Origin: a virus
Strand: one strand, 5' to 3'
IMG/VR virus record: IMGVR_UViG_3300033144_008002
Span: 1 to 45,107 of that record
DNA: 45,107 nucleotides
Shown: piece after piece, positions 35,105 through 43,478 of the stretch
Layout: every line of letters begins with the position of its first letter
Position numbering within the stretch: position 1 is the stretch's first letter
Made by a program: the position numbers and the translations under genes
Notes under the pieces: generated by a model
Told to the model about the DNA's origin: nothing
Databases searched by the model: none
The model's input: the letters and a program-made list of their open reading frames with translations, nothing else

Positions 35105-35165
35105 AGCGATAAAAAAAGCGCAAAAGGCGCTTCGATGGGTTTAAAGAAGCGTCGGTCAAAGAGTC

Positions 35166-35708
35166 ATGGCTGCTATCCTATCGCGTCTCTCCGCCCCCTT
35201 GCCTAATAAAAAAATGGAAAGGCCTATAACAAAATTTGAAAGTTCAATTATACTTGAGGGATATAGGGGCTCTATATCTCATGGGACATATGCGCCAACG
35301 GGCGACAAAAGCATAGACGACAAGGACATTATCGGGATAGCGATTCCGCCACTTGATTATTTTTTCGGTCTAAAAAAATTCGAACAAATAGAAATCAAAC
35401 AAAACGAGTGGGATATTCTCATTTATGACATCAGGAAATATTTTCGGCTTTTAATCAAATCCAATCCCAATGTTTTATGCCTATTATGGCTTGAACCGCA
35501 TCTTTATACTAAAATCACACCTCTCGGGCAAAGAATTTTGGACAACAGAGAGCTTTTCCTGTCAAACGAATGTTACAGAACATTCTGCGGGTATGCTTCT
35601 GGTCAATTAAAAAAAATAGACAGAGATAAAAAAAATATTAGTAATTTATCAAAACTCAAAGACAAAATAGAAAATGAAATAAAAAAAAGATGTTTAAGAA
35701 AACAATGA
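35166..35708 (+). CDS. Nucleotidyltransferase (YcgL/COG3541-like), N-terminal part of split gene
   Basis: A 180-residue protein. After ITKFESSIILEGYRGSISHG it reads YAPTGDKSIDDKDIIGIAIP: the GS helix and D-x-D of the polymerase-beta-type nucleotidyltransferase fold. LIKSNPNVLCLLWLEP and RTFCGYASGQLKKI follow as in phage and YcgL-like members. The C-terminal helical part (HLIRLLKMG) is missing and lies at 36585-36956, after an inserted endonuclease gene. The first Met at 35166 has a weak site; Met at 35214 is an alternative. Substrate unknown, possibly RNA ends. Confidence 0.8.
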   Translation: MAAILSRLSAPLPNKKMERPITKFESSIILEGYRGSISHGTYAPTGDKSIDDKDIIGIAIPPLDYFFGLKKFEQIEIKQNEWDILIYDIRKYFRLLIKSNPNVLCLLWLEPHLYTKITPLGQRILDNRELFLSNECYRTFCGYASGQLKKIDRDKKNISNLSKLKDKIENEIKKRCLRKQ

Positions 35709-36610
35709 AATATTGTGAGTGTGGTTGCGGGCAAATTGTAAAAGAGGGGAATAGATTCATTTATGGACATAATTTAAAAGGATATAAACTGACAAAAGAA
35801 CAAAGAGAAAGAAAAGCAAAAAAATGTAAAGAGTTTTATAGGACGCATCCGAACGCAGCAAAAGAAAATGCCAAAAAGATATCAGCGACAAAATTGTCGG
35901 TAGATGGAAATAAAAGATTGAGAGATGCCCTCTTTAAATGCAAGGAGAGAATAAGGCAAAAGTTGATAGGAAGAAAGAGCTGGAATAAAATGGCAGAGAA
36001 AGATAAAATTACAATATGTTGTAAAGAGTGTGGCAAAAAAATGATACTTGTCCCTTCAATAGCAAAAACTAGAAAATTTTGTAACACAAAATGCATGAAT
36101 AAATATAAAAAGGGTAGACCTATGGAAAATTGGAACCCTAATAGTTTTCATGGAAAATCTGGAAGAGGAATATCGGGCGAATACAAAAACATAAGGTTTA
36201 GAAGCTCATATGAATTGTCGTTTTTGGTTAGGGCAGATGAACTTGGGGACGATATAAAGGCCGAGCCCATTAAAATAAAAATGTGGGACTACTTGTCGAA
36301 CACAGATAGGGAAAGCTACAATATAAGGAAAAACCAAGTTTATATCCCAGATTTTTTGATAAACGATGAATTGTTTATAGAAATAAAGCCAGAAAGAGTT
36401 TTTTCTATGGAGCATTACGATAGTAGCGTAACGGTAAAAATGATTGCATTAGAAAATTATTGCAAAAACACAAAATATGAATGTGCTTTTTTAACCGATG
36501 AAGATATGGGAGAGTTTTTGCTATCATATAAACAAATAAGAAAAATTCCAAAAGATGATATAATATTTTATAAAAAGAGGCATCGTGAAAAATTTAAAAT
36601 GGATGTTTAA
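35690..36610 (+). CDS. Homing endonuclease, PD-(D/E)XK type
   Basis: A 306-residue protein inserted in the nucleotidyltransferase gene. Its N-terminus has a CECGCGQ zinc element and a basic, NUMOD-like region (YKLTKEQRERKAKKC, KISATKLS); a central zinc finger reads CCKECGKKM ... FCNTKC. The C-terminal domain has RSSYELSFLVRADEL, VYIPDFLINDELFIEIKPE: the E...PD...E-x-K core of a PD-(D/E)XK nuclease. Start and stop lie in two copies of GATGTTTAA. It is expected to cut and spread its own gene into uninterrupted alleles. Confidence 0.8.
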   Translation: MFKKTMKYCECGCGQIVKEGNRFIYGHNLKGYKLTKEQRERKAKKCKEFYRTHPNAAKENAKKISATKLSVDGNKRLRDALFKCKERIRQKLIGRKSWNKMAEKDKITICCKECGKKMILVPSIAKTRKFCNTKCMNKYKKGRPMENWNPNSFHGKSGRGISGEYKNIRFRSSYELSFLVRADELGDDIKAEPIKIKMWDYLSNTDRESYNIRKNQVYIPDFLINDELFIEIKPERVFSMEHYDSSVTVKMIALENYCKNTKYECAFLTDEDMGEFLLSYKQIRKIPKDDIIFYKKRHREKFKMDV

Positions 36611-36956
36611 AGATATATCTAAAATAGATATCAGCAAATTGTCGGACGAAGAATTATTGTCGTTACGCAATTATGTAGAAAAAAGAATATTTAAAAATGG
36701 CTCGCATTTAATTCGTCTTTTAAAAATGGGCACAGAATTGTTGCTTACAGGCAGGATAAACGTCATGCGTCCAGACGCAAAACACTTATTAGATATAAAA
36801 CAAGGCAAGTTCTCATTAAAACAAGTAACGACAGAGTCCGAATTGCTTTTTGAAGAGATGAGGGCTGCGCGTTCAAAAAGCGTATTGAAGGATACTGTAG
36901 ACAAAAACAAGATAGACGCTCTGCTAATCAGTATTTTGAAAGAGAAATTTTTATGA
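36585..36956 (+). CDS. Nucleotidyltransferase, C-terminal part of split gene
   Basis: A 123-residue frame with GTG start at 36585 (AGAGG before it) or ATG at 36603. KNGSHLIRLLKMGTELLLTG then INVMRPDAKHLLDIKQGKFS is the C-terminal signature of the same nucleotidyltransferase family as 35166-35708. It may be made separately and associate with the N-terminal part, or the gene may be inactive. Removing the insert between the 9-bp repeats would leave a frame difference of one base. Confidence 0.8.
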   Translation: MKNLKWMFKDISKIDISKLSDEELLSLRNYVEKRIFKNGSHLIRLLKMGTELLLTGRINVMRPDAKHLLDIKQGKFSLKQVTTESELLFEEMRAARSKSVLKDTVDKNKIDALLISILKEKFL

Positions 36957-37024
36957 AAAAGCTATTATTACAACAACTTTCATCGATTGCCGTCACCGTC
37001 GTGGGATTTAGTGTATGGAAATAA
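36953..37024 (+). CDS. 23-residue peptide
   Basis: MKKLLLQQLSSIAVTVVGFS then VWK, joined by ATGA to the previous gene and overlapping the next. Signal-like or membrane-active. Weak evidence for expression. Confidence 0.3.
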   Translation: MKKLLLQQLSSIAVTVVGFSVWK

Positions 37025-37230
37025 AAGGAAAAGACAGCAACTTTGTTATAGATTTTGATATATCTGGCAGATGCGTGATTAAGGTAGAAAGCATGCAAGA
37101 GGCTGTGCGGTTTTTTTCAGATATTATAAGCAAAAGGCTTTGTGATAGTACAAATTTAACATTGATGGAGACCGGCAAGATTTTTGGTGTTAAGATTGAT
37201 TCTATTAATATAAAAAAAATAAAAGAATAG
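37015..37230 (+). CDS. Hypothetical protein
   Basis: A 71-residue protein, MEIKGKDSNFVIDFDISGRC then helical centre and basic end. No clear ribosome site; may be translated by coupling. No family recognised. Confidence 0.5.
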   Translation: MEIKGKDSNFVIDFDISGRCVIKVESMQEAVRFFSDIISKRLCDSTNLTLMETGKIFGVKIDSINIKKIKE

Positions 37231-37256
37231 AAAAGGGGCTGTAAAGGGGAGGGTTT

Positions 37257-37931
37257 ATGTCAGAAGAAGAAAAAGAAGTCTATTACGAGAAAACAAAATA
37301 CAAATGTAAGCGTTGTGGGGAATTAAAGGTAAGAAAAAAAATAGGCTCAAGATACACCCGCGAATATTGCGATGATTGTTTACCGTTAGTAAAAAAGAAA
37401 TCAATGACAGCGGCGGCGCGGAAGCGTCATGACACAAAATATGCCAATTTGGGCCATAACGAGACTTTGCCAGACGGCTCTATTATAAAATTAAAGGACA
37501 AGCACGAGAAAGAGTATTTTGTAAAATTCAGAGACAGGTATCTTCGGGATTTTAAGTGTGACAAATCATCCGATGAGGCGCTGCTTAGCAATCTTTTATC
37601 GCTGGCCATACAGGCGCATAGGATTGAGGCGTCATTATATAGCAAGACATCGGAAGCGTCAATAAGAAACCTGTCTGTTTTAGCAAGAGAAATACGGCAG
37701 ACGCAAGAAGCTCTTGGAATAACAAGGCAGCAAAGAGAATCGGCAGGCAAGGGGTCTCTTATTGATAGGTTTAATGTGATATTAGACACATTTATAGAAT
37801 ACAAAAAGAACAATATCGGCAAATTTGAAACAAAATGTCCGAAGTGTGGTGAGATATTTGCAATAGACCAAGAACCGAAGCTATTCACGCCATTTAGAGA
37901 GAAAAAAGTAGCGGTTACACCAAACACGTGA
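37257..37931 (+). CDS. terS-like: Terminase small subunit candidate with two zinc knuckles
   Basis: A 224-residue protein ending one codon before the terminase large subunit, the normal place of the small subunit. It has an N-terminal CKRCGEL ... YCDDC ribbon, a helical centre (SNLLSLAIQAHRIEASL, LAREIRQTQEALGITRQQRE, an oligomerising or DNA-binding helix set) and a C-terminal CPKCGEIFA. Assignment rests on position and helical centre; a transcription factor is the alternative. Confidence 0.55.
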   Translation: MSEEEKEVYYEKTKYKCKRCGELKVRKKIGSRYTREYCDDCLPLVKKKSMTAAARKRHDTKYANLGHNETLPDGSIIKLKDKHEKEYFVKFRDRYLRDFKCDKSSDEALLSNLLSLAIQAHRIEASLYSKTSEASIRNLSVLAREIRQTQEALGITRQQRESAGKGSLIDRFNVILDTFIEYKKNNIGKFETKCPKCGEIFAIDQEPKLFTPFREKKVAVTPNT

Positions 37932-39352
37932 AATTATCGACAAACATATCGTTAAAAGACAGGAATTTTATTGAAACGTTTTTACATCCCGTTGCATTCT
38001 TTGAATTTATACATGATGCGCCGCCTCGTCAATTTCAAAGAGAGGTGCTTTTAGACGATGCACAGCTTTTACAATTAGATTGTGCGCGTGGCGTAGGGAA
38101 GACATTTACTCTAATCCCCGATATTATCAGAACTATATTGCTAAACCCCGGCAAAACAGGGCTCGTAACAACACCCTACAATGCTCACATTGTTCCATTG
38201 TGGGATACTCTTGTTTCTAAAATTTATTCAAAAATGAACATGGAGGATAGTCTCATTCGAAGTTCTCGGTCTCCTGACTATTTAATGACATTCAAAAATG
38301 GATTTACGCTTAACGGCAGAATAGCGTCTGCCTCTGCGGGGCGTTCTCTATTGGGGCTTCACCTTGATTATGTCTGGGCCGACGAAGCGCAGCTTTATTT
38401 TCCCGCTGAAACAGCCCAATTACAGGGGTGCCTTAATTCGGGGTGTAAAATAAAGCTCGCAGGAGTGCCGAACGGCATAAGAAAATCGTATTTATACAAA
38501 TCAACACAAGGAGATTCGTTTCATCACTATACTGTAAATAAATTTTCAGACCCGACATATACAAAAGAAGACGATGATAGAATGGCTATAGTTCTTGGCG
38601 GACGGACGTCGCAGGCGTATTCCAACCTCATTTTGGCAGAATGGGGATTGCCACAGGCGGTGGCTTTTCCTGAAAGGTGGTGGGGAACATGTATCGAGCC
38701 TGCTCCCTCATATAAAATTTATAATTATGTTGATAAGGAAATCTTTAATAGACCGGATGACTTGTATTATCCAGAGTTTAATGTTGAGAACGCGAGAATT
38801 ACAGCCGATATTGGATACAACCCCGACCCTACGGTTATAGGTGTCCATTGCAAAATAGATGGAGTATGGCATTTAACCTCGAAGTTTGTCTTAAATATGG
38901 TTGACCCTGTTGAGCAGGCCAAATTTATGCACTTTCTCGCGGGGTTTTATAAAATAAGCGCAATAAGCCTAGATGTTGGCAATATAGGGAAGGCTGTATA
39001 TTTAGAATTGCTAAAATTAAAATCAGATTACAGGGTTATTGCTGTAAATTTTGGCGGAGCTGTTATAATTGGGAAAGATGCGGATGGCAAGGAGATGAAG
39101 GCTAGGATAAAATATTATTCCACGGTTTTATTAAATAATATGTTTAAAAAGAAATTACTGTTATTGCCAGACGACGAGGTTTTGCAGGACGAGCTTAAGG
39201 GGGCAACACAGAGCATCACCCCCGCTGGACATCAAGTATATTCTGGCATAGACCATAACACTGATATGTTAAGAATACTTGCGATAACAGATTTGTTGGA
39301 AGTTGGCGGAGTGGGGATGTCAGATGTAGATGTTATATTTTCTGATTTTTAA
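37928..39352 (+). CDS. terL: Terminase large subunit
   Basis: A 474-residue DNA-packaging motor. ATPase: Walker A LDCARGVGKTFTL (residues about 49-61), Walker B DYVWADEAQ (about 148-156), coupling motif LAGVPNG. Nuclease: ITADIGYNPDPTVIG with the first Asp, SLDVGNIG with the second and HNTDMLRILA with the third acidic residue of the RNase-H-like site. It cuts and pumps phage DNA into the prohead through the portal. Overlaps the preceding gene by ATGA. Confidence 0.93.
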   Translation: MKLSTNISLKDRNFIETFLHPVAFFEFIHDAPPRQFQREVLLDDAQLLQLDCARGVGKTFTLIPDIIRTILLNPGKTGLVTTPYNAHIVPLWDTLVSKIYSKMNMEDSLIRSSRSPDYLMTFKNGFTLNGRIASASAGRSLLGLHLDYVWADEAQLYFPAETAQLQGCLNSGCKIKLAGVPNGIRKSYLYKSTQGDSFHHYTVNKFSDPTYTKEDDDRMAIVLGGRTSQAYSNLILAEWGLPQAVAFPERWWGTCIEPAPSYKIYNYVDKEIFNRPDDLYYPEFNVENARITADIGYNPDPTVIGVHCKIDGVWHLTSKFVLNMVDPVEQAKFMHFLAGFYKISAISLDVGNIGKAVYLELLKLKSDYRVIAVNFGGAVIIGKDADGKEMKARIKYYSTVLLNNMFKKKLLLLPDDEVLQDELKGATQSITPAGHQVYSGIDHNTDMLRILAITDLLEVGGVGMSDVDVIFSDF

Positions 39353-39387
39353 CTGTCACCCATTTGGTATTAAGTAGGAGCATATGT

Positions 39388-40689
39388 ATGTTTAATTTTA
39401 TAAAAAAGCACTTAGTAAGCAAGTCGTATTCTGACCCCGACGTTTGTGGAGTTGGAGAAACAGTTAAAACAAATTCGTTGTCATTAGAGCAATACCAACA
39501 GTTCTATTTCGCAGAAGAGAATCTTTCGGCAGCGATAGATGCTATTGTGAGGGCTGTAATATCTTCTGGGTATCGCCTTAAGAGCAGGGACGAAAACAAT
39601 GAAAACGCCGAGAGGAATATACAGATTGGAAAGCAACTTATGATGAATATGAACGACGAAGACACAATCGTTGATATTGTTACGGACATTTTATATGACA
39701 TGTTAATTTTTGGGAACGGCTTTTTAGAAGAAAGAAAAGCAAGCAAGGCAATCGTCGATTTTTATTTTAAAAAAGTAGCAAACAAAAATGTACCAGTGCA
39801 GGAACTTCCGAAAATACCAATTAGGTATTATAGACAGCCGGCAAGATACATGAAGGAAAACTGGAGTGACGTTGTTGGAAAAGCTAAATTTTTAGGATAC
39901 AAAAGAGAAATCAAATCCGACAAAAAAGAGTTCGATAAAAAAGACATTATTTTATTCAGCTATTTATATAAAGATGGCATACTCCCATCGCCCCCATCGG
40001 AAAGCATAAAGAACAGCGCGGCGGCATCTTTGAAATTGACTGAATATAATGGTGATTTTTTCTCTAACAACGCAACGCCAAGATTGCACATAGAGCTTGG
40101 AAATGTTACCAAAGAGGTGCATGAAAAATTTTCAAAAAAATTTGAAGAACAGCTTAAAGGAAAACCGCATAGAAACATAATAACAAAAGGCGGGGTTGTA
40201 ATAAAGCCGATTAATTTGTCTAACAAGGAAATGGAATTCAAAGCGCTTGATGATACTATGCAACAAAAGATTTTAGCGAAATACGGAGTAATGCCGGGGT
40301 TGGTTGGAAAAAACATGACAGGGCTGAGTAAGCAATTTTTTGTTTTCAAGATAATGACAATTACGCCGATACAAAAAATAATAGACAACAGAATAAATAA
40401 AAGAATTTTTTATGGAACTTTTAATTCTTTAAATCTTGAGTATGAATCAATTCCAATGGATACCGTGGATAAAAAAGACCTTTCAGACGTTAACGAAAAA
40501 TATCTTAAAAATCAGGTTTTTACAATTAACGAAGTTAGGAAAAGCATGGGGCTTGGTAGTGTTGATTGGGGAGATAGACCAATAATTCCGTTCTCTGACG
40601 CATCTTTGGCGCCGTTACCAGACGGAGCGGGTGGCAAAAGCGGAGAGGTCGACGATGGCGAAGAAGTAGAGGAGACAGAAGATGAGTAA
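39388..40689 (+). CDS. Portal protein
   Basis: A 433-residue protein starting MFNFIKKHLVSKSY at 39388, seven bases after AGGAG; the frame opens 24 bases earlier. YFAEENLSAAIDAIVRAVISS near the start, DILYDMLIFGNGFLE, the SYLYKDGILPSPPSESI segment and LAKYGVMPGLVG are typical of HK97/PBSX-type portal proteins. The C-terminus is acidic (DDGEEVEETEDE). It forms the dodecameric channel for terminase. Confidence 0.88.
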   Translation: MFNFIKKHLVSKSYSDPDVCGVGETVKTNSLSLEQYQQFYFAEENLSAAIDAIVRAVISSGYRLKSRDENNENAERNIQIGKQLMMNMNDEDTIVDIVTDILYDMLIFGNGFLEERKASKAIVDFYFKKVANKNVPVQELPKIPIRYYRQPARYMKENWSDVVGKAKFLGYKREIKSDKKEFDKKDIILFSYLYKDGILPSPPSESIKNSAAASLKLTEYNGDFFSNNATPRLHIELGNVTKEVHEKFSKKFEEQLKGKPHRNIITKGGVVIKPINLSNKEMEFKALDDTMQQKILAKYGVMPGLVGKNMTGLSKQFFVFKIMTITPIQKIIDNRINKRIFYGTFNSLNLEYESIPMDTVDKKDLSDVNEKYLKNQVFTINEVRKSMGLGSVDWGDRPIIPFSDASLAPLPDGAGGKSGEVDDGEEVEETEDE

Positions 40690-40933
40690 AAACATTGATT
40701 TGAATGTTGCGCAAAGCAAGTTGCTTGTAAAGAATAAACGGCTTGAATTTTTGAGCAAGAAATATGATGAAGAATTGCTTGATAAAGAAATAGCCGTATG
40801 CCACAACGGTATAGTGTTTGGCAATGGGAAACTTGAAGTGCGAGAGAATATATCAAACTCAATTGACAAAGAAATCGGACTGTATATACTCACATTGAAT
40901 AAGCAGACGGCGCAGTTGATAATAGGAGAATAA
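40682..40933 (+). CDS. Hypothetical protein between portal and protease
   Basis: An 83-residue protein, MSKNIDLNVAQSKLLVKNKR then IAVCHNGIVFGNGKL. Overlaps the portal gene by 8 bases. In head-gene order it could be a small head or accessory protein; no family recognised. Confidence 0.6.
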   Translation: MSKNIDLNVAQSKLLVKNKRLEFLSKKYDEELLDKEIAVCHNGIVFGNGKLEVRENISNSIDKEIGLYILTLNKQTAQLIIGE

Positions 40934-40934
40934 T

Positions 40935-42659
40935 ATGGAAAAGATAGCAAAATTAATTGCAGAACACACAAAGCTACACAAAACATACGATAGCATTGGT
41001 AATGACGTTGATGCTACTCAAGCGCTGTTGCTTCATGCAATAATTACAAAAAAATTGACCGATTCTGGAATAGAACACAATTCGCCGTTAGAAAAAACGC
41101 CGATTAAAAAGTTTGCGTGGATGACATTGCCCAAACCGAGTATGGAATGGTTCGCAGTAGATGAAGATACGGTTACAAAATTCTGGAAAGAGTGCGTAGA
41201 GCCAATAATTGAGGATTACGGCAAAGCTGTAGCAGAACTATCTTGGGGCGGCGACAGAGTTGTCATAGAAAAATACGGAAGCAATATAGCGATGTACACT
41301 AACAACACATATATGAACATCATAGACAATTTCAAAGATTTAAAAAGGGAATTACTGTTAATGTCAGAGGATGTCATTCTTGATTGCACAATATCAAAAT
41401 ATTCCGATTTTTGCACGGTTAATGATATATTATTTTGTAACGGTAGCCTTATGGCTTCTAGCGCTATAGCGAGAAAAGATGTAATAAACGAACTGATGAA
41501 GAAATATATGTTTGGCGGGATAACGATGTCGAACTACTTTGTAATAGAAAGCAAGGTTCAGTTTATCGATATGCTGTGTTATGGTGGACATATAGCAACA
41601 GTAAAGGGAAACGGCAAATATCCTGAGAATTTTTATGCAGATTCTTGGGTAAAAATACACACATCGGTTTTATTTGATTTAGAGGTAGCAGATATGAGCG
41701 AAAACGATGGTATTTTTAAGTATGAGCTTGGCTATGATAGAGATGATGAAACAAAAGTGACTTTTGTCACATACGATACCAATATTCCTGTTGAAAAGGG
41801 CGATGTTTTAAGGGTATTCTCCGATAGAATCGATATAAACAAGAACAAAGACGGTGTATTGGAAATTAAGCCATCGACGGTATTGGTGTCAAAAAAAGTA
41901 TATTCCAAGGCTATGAATATAGAAGATATAGCCGATGCCGCTATAGAAGGCGGAATTCTTGCCTCAAACGACATGGAGTTTTTCAAAAAAGCAAAAGCCA
42001 AGCGCGATAAAGATGAGAATGAGCGTATAACAAAACCATACGATGGGGAGCACTCGGCGCGAATAAACGAACCGTCAAAGTATGTAAAGTTTAGGCGTGT
42101 TAATGACAAGTTTGGCAAAGGCATAGATGTCATCTATGGCATTAAAGAAAACAAGAAGTCCGAAGTGCAGTCTATTAGGTTTGATAAAAAGAAATTTACT
42201 GTTACGGAGGCAAAAAAATGGCTGAAAGAGCATAATTATAAATATATTAAGTTCGAGCCAGCAAAGGTTAAAAAGAACGCCGAAGATGTGTCGTTTATCA
42301 AAATAATTAAGACAGACGAAAAGAAGCGTATCGTTTATGGCGTTGTTTTGCAGCCGGGGGTGAGAGATGCCCAAGACCATATTATTTCGGCGGAGACAAT
42401 AGAAAAAGCGTGTTACGATTATATGGAACGCGGATATAAGATAACAGTTCAGCATGGAGATGAAGATTACACCGATGAAATACCGGTTATAGAAAACTAT
42501 ATAACACCGCAGGCAGTAACAATTGGGCACGAAAAAGTGAAAAAGGGAGCGTGGGTAATGGCAGTAAAAATAAACAATGAAGAAATATGGGAAAGGGTAG
42601 AAAAGAAAGAGCTAACTGGATTCTCAATTGAAGGCATCGGTTGCCTTTCGGAGGCGTAG
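40935..42659 (+). CDS. Fusion of an inactive ATP-ligase-like module with an XkdF-like prohead protease
   Basis: A 574-residue protein. Residues about 97-200 look like a ligase adenylation domain (VAELSWGGDRVVIEKYG, DVILDCTI, VNDILFCNGSL), but motif I lacks the catalytic Lys (Ser103) and Asp (Gly105). Residues about 265-330 look like the OB fold (IPVEKGDVLRVFSDRIDI ... LEIKPSTVLVSKKV). Residues about 455-574 match XkdF/Peptidase S78-2 (VVLQPGVRDAQDHIISAETI, VQHGDEDYTDEIPVIENYIT, KKGAWVMAVKINNEEIWERV, GFSIEG). It should be the maturation protease; the ligase-like part may bind DNA or be structural. Confidence 0.75.
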   Translation: MEKIAKLIAEHTKLHKTYDSIGNDVDATQALLLHAIITKKLTDSGIEHNSPLEKTPIKKFAWMTLPKPSMEWFAVDEDTVTKFWKECVEPIIEDYGKAVAELSWGGDRVVIEKYGSNIAMYTNNTYMNIIDNFKDLKRELLLMSEDVILDCTISKYSDFCTVNDILFCNGSLMASSAIARKDVINELMKKYMFGGITMSNYFVIESKVQFIDMLCYGGHIATVKGNGKYPENFYADSWVKIHTSVLFDLEVADMSENDGIFKYELGYDRDDETKVTFVTYDTNIPVEKGDVLRVFSDRIDINKNKDGVLEIKPSTVLVSKKVYSKAMNIEDIADAAIEGGILASNDMEFFKKAKAKRDKDENERITKPYDGEHSARINEPSKYVKFRRVNDKFGKGIDVIYGIKENKKSEVQSIRFDKKKFTVTEAKKWLKEHNYKYIKFEPAKVKKNAEDVSFIKIIKTDEKKRIVYGVVLQPGVRDAQDHIISAETIEKACYDYMERGYKITVQHGDEDYTDEIPVIENYITPQAVTIGHEKVKKGAWVMAVKINNEEIWERVEKKELTGFSIEGIGCLSEA

Positions 42660-42685
42660 CTGTCACCCCCACGGAATATAATAGG

Positions 42686-43465
42686 ATGAAAGTAAAAAGA
42701 AAAAAAGCATATAATCTTACGGATTTGCTGGTCAACATTGTTAGTTTAGTTGATTATCCAGCGAACGAGAGGATGTTTTTGCTTCAAAAGAGCATAAATG
42801 GAGGAGAAATGAAATCGAAACTTGATGAAATGGTTAAGAATGGTTTAATTACGCAGGAGGACGCTACCCTTATTTTGTCTAGGGCTGGCGATGGTGATGA
42901 TATTGCAAAATCGGCAAAAGATGCAGTGGATTCTCTTGAAAAACTTATCTCTGTCTTAAAGAAAGACGAAAAGAGCGATGGCGATGACGACAAAGACGCC
43001 AAGAAAGATGAGGATAAGAAAGACGAGGATGTCAAAAAGGACGACGAAGATAAGAAAGATAAAGACGTCGAGAAAGATGATGGCGATGTTGACAAGAAGG
43101 ATGAAAATAAGAAAGACGAAGTCTCGGACGATGACAAAAAAGATGAAGATGACAAGAAAGATGACGATGTTGAGAAAGACGACGTTTCAGATGATGACAA
43201 GAAAGACGAAGACAAGAAAGATGAGGACAAAAAGGACGAAGATGTCAAAAAAGCTGATGTGGAAAAAATAAATAAGGAAGCTAAGGAAAAAGACGCTCTT
43301 GTTAAAAGTGTGGCTGACCTTAAGGATGAGATTTCTGCGCTTAAGAAAGCGTTGGATGATAAAACAGAAAAAGATTTGAAGAATGATGAACTTAAGAAGT
43401 TCGACGATATGCCTACGGCAAATAAAATGGGCGAGCTTCTTAGAGAGATTCACAAAGATTCGTAA
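42686..43465 (+). CDS. Scaffolding-type protein with Lys/Asp-rich repeats
   Basis: A 259-residue protein from ATG 42686. The start has LTDLLVNIVSLVDYPANERM, a segment shared with proteins next to XkdF-type proteases. The centre (about 42963-43255) is nearly all Lys, Asp and Glu in KKDED-type units. The end is a coiled coil (VADLKDEISALKKALDDK). Position between protease and capsid gene fits a scaffold removed during maturation. Confidence 0.65.
   Translation: MKVKRKKAYNLTDLLVNIVSLVDYPANERMFLLQKSINGGEMKSKLDEMVKNGLITQEDATLILSRAGDGDDIAKSAKDAVDSLEKLISVLKKDEKSDGDDDKDAKKDEDKKDEDVKKDDEDKKDKDVEKDDGDVDKKDENKKDEVSDDDKKDEDDKKDDDVEKDDVSDDDKKDEDKKDEDKKDEDVKKADVEKINKEAKEKDALVKSVADLKDEISALKKALDDKTEKDLKNDELKKFDDMPTANKMGELLREIHKDS
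42963..43255 (+). repeat. Low-complexity coding repeat, KKDED units
   Basis: Degenerate tandem units such as GATAAGAAAGACGAGGA encode alternating Lys and Asp/Glu for almost 100 residues. Imperfect codon choice shows the repeat is not freshly expanded. Confidence 0.8.
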
Positions 43466-43478
43466 TAGGAGGAATCAA

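Larger units (their letters stand above)
34553..35160 (+). ncRNA. Large ornate RNA with embedded tRNA-Pro (GOLLD/ROOL-like candidate)
   Basis: About 600 nt without a gene after its own promoter. Helices seen: GCGGGG/CCCCGC (34553-34558/34593-34598) over a GTCT/AGAC arm; CGCGACGG (34602-34609) with CCGTCGCG (34692-34699); GGACA/TGTCC; GGGCGT (34646-34651) with ACGCCC (34724-34729); TTAATCCGC (34654-34662) with GCGGATTAA (34706-34714); CTAGCT/AGCTAG; GGTAT/ATACC; GAGCGC/GCGCTC (34762-34801); tRNA-Pro; ATGTGGTC (34929-34936) with GACCACAT (35048-35055), holding a GCG-GAAA-CGC hairpin and several more; and a pseudoknot at 35068-35104. The second and fourth/fifth helices cross, forming a pseudoknot. 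This size and complexity next to tRNAs in a phage is known for GOLLD and ROOL RNAs. No clear terminator follows; the 3' end is a guess. Confidence 0.7.

Noticed and set aside
34553-35160. tmRNA as explanation of the large RNA
   Set aside because: No tRNA-Ala-like end with a tag-coding frame is found; the embedded tRNA is a complete tRNA-Pro.
35690-36610. Group I intron around the homing endonuclease
   Set aside because: The endonuclease frame fills the whole insert, leaving no room for an intron core; a free-standing insertion is simpler.
41756-41771. Fourth CRP-like palindrome AGTGA-N6-TCACA
   Set aside because: It lies deep inside the protease-fusion gene with no promoter nearby and is probably coincidence.
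42978-43271. Alternative frames through the Lys/Asp repeat (both strands)
   Set aside because: They are low-complexity shadows of the repeat in other frames, without ribosome sites.
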